Made by a program: the position numbers and the translations under genes. Below the pieces are notes generated by a model. That model had not been told where the DNA came from, made no database searches, and saw nothing but the letters and a program-made list of their open reading frames with translations. 64,000 nucleotides of DNA from Parietaria judaica (lineage: Eukaryota > Streptophyta > Magnoliopsida > Rosales > Urticaceae), in contig OX940869.1 of NCBI GenBank assembly GCA_954871525.1, forward strand, positions 15,741,001-15,805,000, read 5' to 3'. Below, piece by piece: positions 21,092 through 29,715 of the stretch. Positions within the stretch are counted from its first letter, which is position 1; every line of letters starts with the position of its first letter.

Positions 21092-24000
21092 ATGTCGAAT
21101 CCGGGAAAGATTTTCAAGACTCGATCGCCGAAGTCTATAATGACCGAGAGGCATCTCGAGGATTTGAAGAAACACTACGTGGACTCCAGTCCCTGTTACC
21201 TGCGTCTCCCTCAGTCCGGCGAGCTTGGCGACGAGCCCCCGAAAGGGTACATCACTCTTTACGAACACTTCTTCCGGTCGGTGGAACTGCACCTTCCACT
21301 GCCTCATCTCATCGTGTGCTTCCTCCATGCGTACAAGATGCCGATCAGTCAGGTCAGCCCTAATTCGCTTCGCCTTCTCGTCTGCACCATGGCCATCGCT
21401 CTTGAGCAGAAAGTGGCCCTGACCTTGGAGGATTTGATGCGGCTTTTCAAATGGTCGAAGAACCCGAAGAATCTGGGCCGGTTCTTCCTCTCCTCCGCCG
21501 CGTGTGTCCACGTCATCACCCACACGCCGAACAACGAGTCCGGGTGGGAGAATAGGTATTTCTTCGCGCATCTCGATCGTCACACCCTTGGGCCGCATTG
21601 GGAGGCGCTTCCCACCAAGTGGGTCGACGAGAAAGAAGTGCCGAGATTCAGGCCCATCGCGAATAAAGAGGACGGCGAGCGCTTCGCTGGGGTCGTTCGG
21701 GCTCTGCTGGAAAATCCTCGTCGGAATTGGACGACGGACTTCTTCGGGACCCGCGTTCAAGAGTCGGGACTCTATCAACTCTGCCACATCGTGGGTAAAC
21801 CACCGGCATCTTTGTGGCCGGTTGGGTTCCGCCTCGAAGAGGTCAAAGATGTGGACCCTTCGTCCCCCGCTGTTCGGCAATCTCCTAAGCCGAAGAAGAG
21901 AACTCAAAAGTCCACCCGTGGATCATCGGAGCCACGGCAATGTCAAGGCCAAGATCCAGGACAAGGCCAAGATCCAGGACAAGGAGGTGGATCCTCCGAT
22001 TCTCGTCGGGAACTATCGAAAACTGGCTTCTTGGGCATCGGCCCTCGGACTGGTGCTGACCGGTTTGTTTCAAGCGATAAAACTCTTCCTCCGAAGAGCA
22101 GTTCGGAGAAGCGAACAAAACATAAGCACGACGCTGGTGCTTCTCGCTCTTCGGGGGTATCGACTTCCTCGGGGACGACTCGCTCTCGGGACGCGCCTCG
22201 TCCCTCGGAGAGCCGGCGTGAACCCGAGACTCATACTTCTTCGCGGGCACCTCCTCGCAAGAAAGTCGTCTTGAAGAGGAAAATTGCCGAAGAGGTACGC
22301 GAGGCTCCTCCTCCGAAGAAGAACAAGACTTCCGAGTCATCTAAGGAGATCGATGCGACTCCTCCGGCTTCGGAGACTGTCACCGTCGCTTCTCGCGAGG
22401 GGACCGTTCTCGCCGGGGCGACCGCGTCGACCGTTCTTGCTTCGACTCCTCCGACCGAGGCCGGCGGAACCGTCGATGGGGCTCATGGGACCCCCCGTCC
22501 TTCTCCGACTTCTCGGGAGCGTTTCCGCTTTGATGATGACTTCATCGATTTGGTGTCGTCGCTGGACCTCTCGGCCTCCGAGGTAACATCTAGTTTTCCC
22601 TCTGCACTTTTCGCAATGTTCCCAAATTTCGTGTGTCTAATGGGTATGTATATGTATATTTTCTTCGTAATTTCAGACTCCGGCTCGCGCCGACGCGCCT
22701 CCTTGCTTGGAGGTTTCTTCCTTAGCACCTCCCGCACCTGCCGTGGAAAGACTTTCAGTCGCCGTTCCTACGGGTGACGAGGAGGGTTTGTTACCCGAAG
22801 AGGCACTTGATGCTGCCGACGCGCTCCTCGTCTTGGAGCCCGTCGGACGGCCCGGTGCTTCGGAGGGGGCTCCTCTACCTTCTGAAGAGGTTTTGATCGA
22901 GGGCCACCCCGAGGGAGAGGATGGCCTTCTTGCGGACGTCATTCCTCCCGATGTTTCTACTCTTCCCGAAGTGCCTCGTCCGGAGGGCTCTTCGGAGCCG
23001 AACGACGATGCCGGTGCTTCTGGGGTTAACGCCTCTTCGTCCGACGATGTCGGGATTTCTCTTTCTCCGCTGCCGAAGTTTCTTCCCAACTCCGGACCAG
23101 GAGGTTTTTATCTTCCTCCTTGGGAGCGATTTCCGGCAGCTCCTACTTCGGAGTCTCCGTCGGAAGAGTGGAAAGCATACTCGCTTCGGGTCCTTCGGGA
23201 CCTGTTCTGGCCCGAACCTTCTCGGACTAACGGCTTGTCTCTGAGCGATGTCAGGGGTTATGGCCGGGCTGCCGCTACGCTTTTCCAGGCCCTCGCCCGC
23301 TTCAACACCGTTATTCTCGAAGAGAACATGAGCAGGGGCGAGAGCGCTCAGGAGATGAGCGACCTCCGAGCTAAGCTTGCCGACACGAATCGCACCTCGG
23401 GGTTTCCGTCCATGGGGAGCGAAAATATCGGGAAGCAGCCGAACGGGCTTCCAATGAACTGGAGGTCGCGAGGGCCAAATTGGCGAAAGAGGTTTCGCTT
23501 CGCCAAACTCAGGAAAAAGAGCTTGCCGAGTGCCAGGCTAAAGCCGAAGCGGAGGTTGCGGCGCTGAAGGCCGAGTTGGATGGGGAGCGTAGGCGTCACT
23601 CCATGATAGTGGAAAGCTACGAGAAGCATCTCGAGGCGAAGAAGTGGCGGCTGGCCAAAATCAGCGAGGCGGTGGGCGTACCTGTCGAGCAGGAGAGCCG
23701 GCTCGCTTCTCGAGTGGCCTCGTGCCTGAAACGCCTCGGAAAGGAACTCGAGGTATCGCAGACAGAGGCGAAGTCTGAGCGCGAAGCGCGCCTACACCTC
23801 TTCGACCGGGCTCAAGACAAAGCGCAGCGCGCCTTGACGAGGTATAAGGCTCTTGAGGAGTCTATCAATTTTCATCGCCGCTCCGCCGCGTATGGGGCCA
23901 ACGCTCGCCTTCTTGAGAAAGTTCCTCCTACGGCGACCATTGGGAGTCTTCTGCCTCGTCTTCCGAAGTATAAGACTTTGTTTGAGGAGAACGAGGCTAA

Positions 24001-24747
24001 GGCCCGCGAGCTGGATGACAGATCTCTCATCGATCCTAAATCTCCTCCGCTTACCCCTGGTGCACCTTCTTCTGCTGGTATCGATTGGGCGACCCGCTTC
24101 GTAGGTGGGGATGCCTCTTCGGCCTCCGATGGCCTTGATGAGTATGGTACCAACGACGGGGTCGTCACTTCCACCAACGGAGCGGTTGCCACCGAAGCGG
24201 TCGCCTCTACCGTCGAAGCGGTTACCAACGAAGCGGTAGGGGGGGAGGAAGTTTCTTAGGCATTTTCTTATAGCTTTCCTATGTACATTTATTTACACTG
24301 TCCTTTCTTTGTAACTCCTTCGACGGATTTTATTAATGAAAAGAACTTTCTTTATCTTTAAATTGTTTCTGTGCTTGTTGCTTCTCTTGTGTTCCTGTCA
24401 TTACTTCCTGGCTAAACTTCTTTCCTCAGGGTGACGAATTTTTCTATACCTCGGAACCGTTGTTTTACTACGAGGATGTGCTAGCTTCTTTCCTTGCGAT
24501 TGATGAAGAACATCCCGCCATACTCGAGGAGTTTGTCCAAGATATGATAAGGCGTGCGGCTGCCTCTCTTTCCGGAGTCACGGACGACGACACTCCCTTT
24601 AGTCCTTCTTCGGCCTACGTGATCGAATTTATGATGCTGAGGCCTGTAAATTATGCCGCCGTAGAAGATCTTCTTCGGGACGTCCTCTCCGAGAATGGGG
24701 AGTTCGTCATAGAACAAATTGCCGATAGGGTTGTTCGGGAGGATTGA
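21092..24747 (+). CDS. Antisense gene in Tat element, gypsy-associated 'Transposase_28'-type protein
   Basis: Runs opposite to gag-pol. Exon 1 is 21092-22582 (497 codons); intron 22583-22676 (GTAACA…TTTCAG, 94 bp, phase 0); exon 2 opens at 22677 and stays in frame. Residues 35-230 contain the plant domain usually annotated as putative gypsy-type transposon (LPLPHLIVCFLHAY, PNSLRLLVCTM). A long low-complexity, Ser/Pro/Lys-rich middle follows, then a charged coiled coil (23480-23870) and an acidic tail. A one-base frameshift lies near 23390-23430. The frame stops at 24259, but splicing to an acceptor at 24428-24429 would add 24430-24747 in phase. Function is unknown; genes of this kind occur in antisense in Tat elements such as maize Grande. 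It may influence the element or host chromatin, which is speculation. Confidence 0.75.
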
Positions 24748-24808
24748 CCTTCCCCTGCTGTATCTGGATAGATTTGTATAAAGTATTGTATTTGTAACGA
24801 AGTTTTAT

Positions 24809-24816
24809 CAATAAAA
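24809..24816 (+). terminator. Polyadenylation signal of the antisense gene
   Basis: An AATAAAA word lies about 65 bp after the last stop codon (24745-24747), in the usual position for a plant near-upstream element. Another (ATTAATGAAAAG) follows the earlier stop at 24259. Confidence 0.5.
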
Positions 24817-24888
24817 TCTATGACTTTCGTACGCTATCGATGAAGTATGGGAGTATGTGTACTCCGCTTTTTTTTTTTTTTTTTTTTT

Positions 24889-25921
24889 GGCGATGAGCTT
24901 GTCGGTGTGCACCGGGCTCTGTCGCGACGAAGTGCTTGGCACTGATTTGTCGGCGATGAGCTTGTCGGTATGCACCGGGCTCTGTCGCGATGTATCGATC
25001 GGAATTTGCGCCGGAGCGGCTTTGTATTTTCTTTGATTTATCGGCGATGAGCTTGTCGGTATGCACCGGGCTCTGTCGTGATGAAGTGCTTGGCACTGAT
25101 TTGTCGGCGATGAGCTTGTCGGAATGCACCGGGCTCTGTCGCGATTAAGTGCTTGGCACTGATTTGCTGGCGATGAGCTTGTCGGTATGCACCGGACTCT
25201 GTCGCGATGAAGTGCTTGGCACTGATTTGCTGGCGATGAGCTTGTCGGTATGCACCGGGCTCTGTCGCGATCAAGTGCTTGGCACTGATTTGCTGGCGAT
25301 GAGCTTGTCGGTATGCACCGGGCTCTCTCGCGATGAAGTGCTTGGCACTGATTTGCTGGCGATGAGCTTGTCGGTATGCACCGGGCTCTGTCGCGATGAA
25401 GTGCTTGGCACTGATTTGCTGGCGATGAGCTTGTCGGTATGCACCGGGCTCTGTCGCGATGGAGTGCTTGGCACTGATTTGCTGGCGATGAGCTTGTCGG
25501 TATGCACCGGGCTCTGTCGCGATGGAGTGCTTGGCACTGATTTGCTGGCGATGAGCTTGTCGGTATGCACCGGGCTCTGTCGCGATGGAGTGCTTGGCAC
25601 TGATTTGCTGGCGATGAGCTTGTCGGTATGCACCGGGCTCTGTCGCGATGGAGTGCTTGGCACCGATTTTGCTGGCGATGAGCTTGTCGGTATGCACCGG
25701 GCTCTGTCGCGATGAAGTGCTTGGCACCGATTTTGCTGGCGATAAGCTTGTCGGTATGCACCGGGCTCTGTCGCGATGAAGTGCTTGGCACTGATTTTGC
25801 TGGCGATGAGCTTGTCGGTGTGCACCGGGCTCTGTCGCGATGAAGTGCTTGGCACTGATTTGCTGGCGATGAGCTTGTCGGTATGCACCAGGCTCTGTCG
25901 CGATTAAGTGCTTGGCACTGA
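24889..25921. repeat. 63-bp tandem array, 16 copies
   Basis: Units of 63 bp each contain GATGAGCTTGTCGG and GTGCTTGGCACTGAT. Copies start about every 63 bp from 24890 to 25865; the second copy is interrupted by unrelated sequence (24995-25040). Inner copies are nearly identical, the edges more diverged. The unit is a multiple of three without stops in several frames, so long artificial frames occur on both strands. It sits between pol and the antisense gene, after a 22-T run (24869-24888). Confidence 0.95.
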
Positions 25922-26196
25922 TCTCTTTTGTGATACGTGTTTATTTGAATCAGCGATAGAATATTGTCTTAAGAGACGAGCCTCGTTAAACCCTTCGAGT
26001 CCCCAATGGGTGCGGCTCGCGAGGGAAGAGTACTCCATGTTGTATTGAATAAAGCCGGAGCCAATCGTGCGGATCCCGAACAAGTAGGGTCGGGAGTCCC
26101 CTGTTAAATAAACTTAAAATAAAATAGAAAGACTTAAGAAAAATAGAAAAGAAATCTTAACTAAAAACCGAAATCGTAAGGCGCCGATGACGTTCT

Positions 26197-29100
26197 TTAT
26201 TGGTAGAATTTCTTCAAGTGCTTGACATTCCACCATCTAATGACCTTGACTCCATCGGTGTTCTTGAGTTCGTATACCCCTGGCTTGACGATGTGGGTCA
26301 CTGTATAAGGGCCTTCCCAGCTTTCACCTAGCTTTCCCGCGTTAAGCTCGGCTGTGTTCTGGAACACCCTTCTGAGGACCAGTTCTCCGACTCGGAACCT
26401 TCTCGGTCGCACCTTTTTATTGTAGAAACGGGCGATGGTGTTCTGGTAATTTGCTATATGAATTCTGGCTCGCTCCCGCTTTTCGTCGATGTGGTCAAGC
26501 TGATGAAGCAGGTCCTGGCTGTTGTCTTCTTCGTGGTTTGGTGCCCAGGATCGCCGAAAACTGGGGACTCCTACTTCCGCCGGGATCACCGCTTCCACCC
26601 CAAATGCTAGAGCAAAAGGAGTTTCTCCGGTGGCTGAGTGTGGCGTTGTCCGATAAGCCCAAAGTACTCCAGGGAGTTCATCTGCCCATAGCCCTTTCTT
26701 CTTGTCGAGCCGCTTCTTGAGGTTGTCGGTGATCGTTCGATTGATTGCTTCGGCGTTCCCGTTCCCCTGGGGATATCTTGGCGTTGAAGTGTTCAGCTTT
26801 ATCTTCCATCGTGCGCAGAAATCTCTGAACTTCTTTGAGATGAATTGTGACCCGTTGTCTGCGATTATCTCCCTGGGGAGTCTGAAGCGAGTGATTACGT
26901 TCTTCCAAACGTAACTCTCGACATCGGAATCCTTGATATTGGCGTAGGCTTCGGCTTCGGTCCATTTAGTGAAGAAGTCCGTGACCACCAGCATGAACCT
27001 CTTCTGTCTTGCTCCGATTGGCATAGGACCGACGATGTCCATGGACCACTTCATGAAGGGGTAGGGCACCGATACTACCGATAGCTCTTCGGACGGGCAG
27101 TTGATTGCTGGGGCGTGTCGCTGGCATTTCTCGCACTTCCTGGCGTGGTTGGTGCAATCCGCTCGCATTGTTTCCCAGAAGAAACCTTGTAGCTTGGCTT
27201 TCCTCAATAGGTTGCGTCCGCCTGAGTGGTTACCGCACTCTCCGCTGTGGATTTCTTCCATGACGTAGTTCGCCTCTTCTTTGCCTAGACAGCGTAGGTA
27301 AGGGCCTACGAGGCTTTTGAAGTAAAGCCTTCGGTCTATGATCGTGTATCGAGAGCTCTTAGTTTTTATTTTCCGCGCCTCTTGTCGATCTTCGGGTAAC
27401 TTTCCTTCGACCAAATATGCTCGGATGGGGGTCCGCCAATCTTCGTCTCCGGTCTCTTCTATTATTCCTGGTTCTTCGTCCTTGCTCTCTTCTTCTTCTA
27501 TGAGCTGAGTTTCTTCGTTGTTTTCCTTCGGGACGTCGTCGCTGTCACGAGTGCTGTCCTCCTCGTTGGTTTGTCCTTCTTCGCTTACTTTTAGCTTCTT
27601 CTTATCGGGCCCTTCGCTTCTCTTGATGCTAGGCGTCTGTAGTGTCTCCACCGTGATCGATCGGAGCTCTCCTACTTGGGTGGTCGACCCCAGGCTCGCC
27701 AAGGCGTCTGCGTGGTTGTTGTCTCCTCTGGACACCTGTGTCAGTGTGAAGAAGTCAAACTTCTTCTCGAGAGACCTGACGACCCCAGCGTAGGCCTCCA
27801 TCCTTTCGTCGTTCGTTTCGTATTCTCCACTGACTTGCTTTACGACTAGCTGAGAATCCGAAAAGGCATTCAAGCTCTTTACTCCGATGGCCGTGGCTGA
27901 TTGCATCCCGACGATGAGCGCCTCATACTCCGCTTCGTTGTTAGTGGAGCGATAGGCAAGGCGGCACGCCTTCTCGATCACTTCTCCCATCGGGGAGATG
28001 AGCCGGATCCCGATTCCTGATCCCATCGAAGTCGCCGATCCGTCGACGCAGAGTTTCCAAGTACCCGCCTCATCGCTCAGCTCTACGGGCTCCCTGGGCA
28101 GCTCGATGAGGAAATCGGCTAGTACTTGCGACTTCAAGCTTGTCCGCAATTGATATTCGATGTCGTACGCTCCTAGCTTTACGTTCCACTTCGTGATTCT
28201 GCCGGATTGATTCGGGCTTTGAATGGTGGAGCGAATCGGCCTGTCCGTCATAACGATGATCGTGTGGGCTTGGAAGTGGAAACGTAGTCTCTCCGATGCG
28301 TCGTATACGGCGAATGCTAGCTTCTCGATGGTGGGATACCTCGTTTCGGCGTCGAGGAGCTTTCTGCTGATATACGAGACTGGCTTTTGCTCCCCTTTCT
28401 CCTCTCGAACTAGCACCTGGCTTATTGCTTGATCGGACACGGCGATGTATAGGTAGAGCGGCTCTTCGGGCTCTGGCTTTGTCATAACTGGTGGCGACGA
28501 TAGATAGGTCTTTAGTGCTTGGAAAGCTTCTTCGCACTTGTCGGTCCATTCGAACTTCTTGTTTTTCCTCAACAGCTCGTAGAATAGAAGAGTTCGGTCT
28601 GCTTGTCGTGAAATGAACCGCCTTAGCGCGTTGATCCTTCCTGTCAGCTTCTGAACCTCTCTCCGGTTTCTTGGCGATGGCATACTCTGAATGGCTTCGA
28701 CCTGTTCGGGGTTAGCTTCGATTCCTCGTCGGGTGACCATCTGACCTAAGAATTTCCCGGATGAGACGCCGAAGGTGCACTTAGTGGGGTTCAGCTTCAT
28801 CTGGTGTTTGTTGAGGACGCCGAAGCATTCCTCCAAGTGCTCCATGTGCATTGCCGCTTTTAGAGATTTGACGACCATGTCGTCGATGTATACCTCCATG
28901 CTCTTCCCGATCTGATCGTGGAACATCTTCGTCATTAGCCTCTGGTAGGTCGCCCCGGCATTTTTCAGACCGAAGGGCATAACCTTATAGCAGTAGGTTC
29001 CTCTTTCGCTGATGAAGGCTGTCTTCTCTTCGTCGTCTGGATGCATTCGGATCTGGTGGTAGCCTGAGTAGGCATCCATGAAGCTTAAGAGCTCGTACCC

Positions 29101-29709
29101 GTAAGTGGCTTTGACAAGGCGATCGATGTTCAGCATCGGGAAGCTGTCCTTCGGGCACGCTTTGTTGAGATCCGTGAAGTCGACGCACACTCTCCACTTG
29201 CCATTCTTCTTTTTAACCACGACGGTGTTGGCTAACCACTGGGGATATTTTACCTCCCTGATGGTCCCCATAGCGAGCAGCTTGTCTACTTCGTCGTTGA
29301 TGATCTTGTTCCGGTCGGAGGCCATCTTTCTTCGCTTCTGTATGACGGGCTTGTGCCCGGGGTCCGTGTTGAGCCGGTGGGTGACCATCGTCGGATCGAT
29401 CCCGGGCATGTCTTCGTGAGACCATGCGAAGCTTCTTCGGTTCTTCTTCAGGAATTCGACCAGCTGAGCTTTGATATCTGGCTCGAGTCCTGCGCCTATA
29501 CCGACGGTTCGGGTTGGATCGGAGTCATCGATGCAAACCTGTTCTACCTCTTCGAGCTGCGGGCCTCCTAGTCTTTCTTCGGCTGTTTGGTCGTCCACGT
29601 CTTCCGCGTTGAGGATCTTGGGGGTGCCCGGGGGTCCTCCTTTTCCCTTTTTCCTGCGTCGCTTCCTCTTGATCGTCGATGGTGGAGGCGGAGCAGACGC
29701 GGCTAGTTG
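26197..29709 (-). CDS. Pol (RT, RNase H, archaeal RNase H, integrase) of Tat element, by readthrough
   Basis: The frame continues directly from the gag amber codon to 26197 with no stop. The first ~37 codons have no ATG; a GTG lies at 29596-29598 and the first ATG is ~60 codons further on, so readthrough is the likely route of expression. Counting from that GTG: RT with MPFGLKNAGATYQ and catalytic YIDD near 237-240; Ty3-type RNase H 380-455; a second, archaeal-type RNase H 515-640 (LCVDGSAT, NNEAEYEAL, SDSQLVV, GDNNHADAL); an acidic linker; integrase zinc finger 784-825 (H-H-C-C) and catalytic core with D854, D915 and E950. The second RNase H is a hallmark of the Tat lineage. All catalytic residues that I can place are present. 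Confidence 0.93.
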   Translation of the reverse strand, partial: QLAASAPPPPSTIKRKRRRKKGKGGPPGTPKILNAEDVDDQTAEERLGGPQLEEVEQVCIDDSDPTRTVGIGAGLEPDIKAQLVEFLKKNRRSFAWSHEDMPGIDPTMVTHRLNTDPGHKPVIQKRRKMASDRNKIINDEVDKLLAMGTIREVKYPQWLANTVVVKKKNGKWRVCVDFTDLNKACPKDSFPMLNIDRLVKATYGYELLSFMDAYSGYHQIRMHPDDEEKTAFISERGTYCYKVMPFGLKNAGATYQRLMTKMFHDQIGKSMEVYIDDMVVKSLKAAMHMEHLEECFGVLNKHQMKLNPTKCTFGVSSGKFLGQMVTRRGIEANPEQVEAIQSMPSPRNRREVQKLTGRINALRRFISRQADRTLLFYELLRKNKKFEWTDKCEEAFQALKTYLSSPPVMTKPEPEEPLYLYIAVSDQAISQVLVREEKGEQKPVSYISRKLLDAETRYPTIEKLAFAVYDASERLRFHFQAHTIIVMTDRPIRSTIQSPNQSGRITKWNVKLGAYDIEYQLRTSLKSQVLADFLIELPREPVELSDEAGTWKLCVDGSATSMGSGIGIRLISPMGEVIEKACRLAYRSTNNEAEYEALIVGMQSATAIGVKSLNAFSDSQLVVKQVSGEYETNDERMEAYAGVVRSLEKKFDFFTLTQVSRGDNNHADALASLGSTTQVGELRSITVETLQTPSIKRSEGPDKKKLKVSEEGQTNEEDSTRDSDDVPKENNEETQLIEEEESKDEEPGIIEETGDEDWRTPIRAYLVEGKLPEDRQEARKIKTKSSRYTIIDRRLYFKSLVGPYLRCLGKEEANYVMEEIHSGECGNHSGGRNLLRKAKLQGFFWETMRADCTNHARKCEKCQRHAPAINCPSEELSVVSVPYPFMKWSMDIVGPMPIGARQKRFMLVVTDFFTKWTEAEAYANIKDSDVESYVWKNVITRFRLPREIIADNGSQFISKKFRDFCARWKIKLNTSTPRYPQGNGNAEAINRTITDNLKKRLDKKKGLWADELPGVLWAYRTTPHSATGETPFALAFGVEAVIPAEVGVPSFRRSWAPNHEEDNSQDLLHQLDHIDEKRERARIHIANYQNTIARFYNKKVRPRRFRVGELVLRRVFQNTAELNAGKLGESWEGPYTVTHIVKPGVYELKNTDGVKVIRWWNVKHLKKFYQ

Positions 29710-29715
29710 CTATTG
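29698..29715 (-). promoter_or_regulatory. Amber stop in TMV-type readthrough context between gag-pro and pol
   Basis: Minus strand reads CAA TAG CAA CTA GCC. The six bases after the stop fit the CARYYA rule (CAACTA), the context that permits UAG readthrough in tobamoviruses, and the preceding codon CAA is the same as there. The frame is open on both sides. Function is inferred. Confidence 0.8.

Noticed and set aside
21065..21907. Minus-strand frame of 280 codons under the antisense gene
   Set aside because: The opposite strand has the recognised domain, intron and codon use; this is a shadow. Tat gag-pol ends at 26197.
25149..25715. Tandem array considered as CRISPR
   Set aside because: Units are continuous 63-bp repeats without variable spacers, in a plant retrotransposon.
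24808..25888. Long open frames of 188-327 codons on both strands in the repeat array
   Set aside because: They arise because the 63-bp unit is a multiple of three without stops; they encode simple 21-residue repeats, occur in several frames and have no gene signals.
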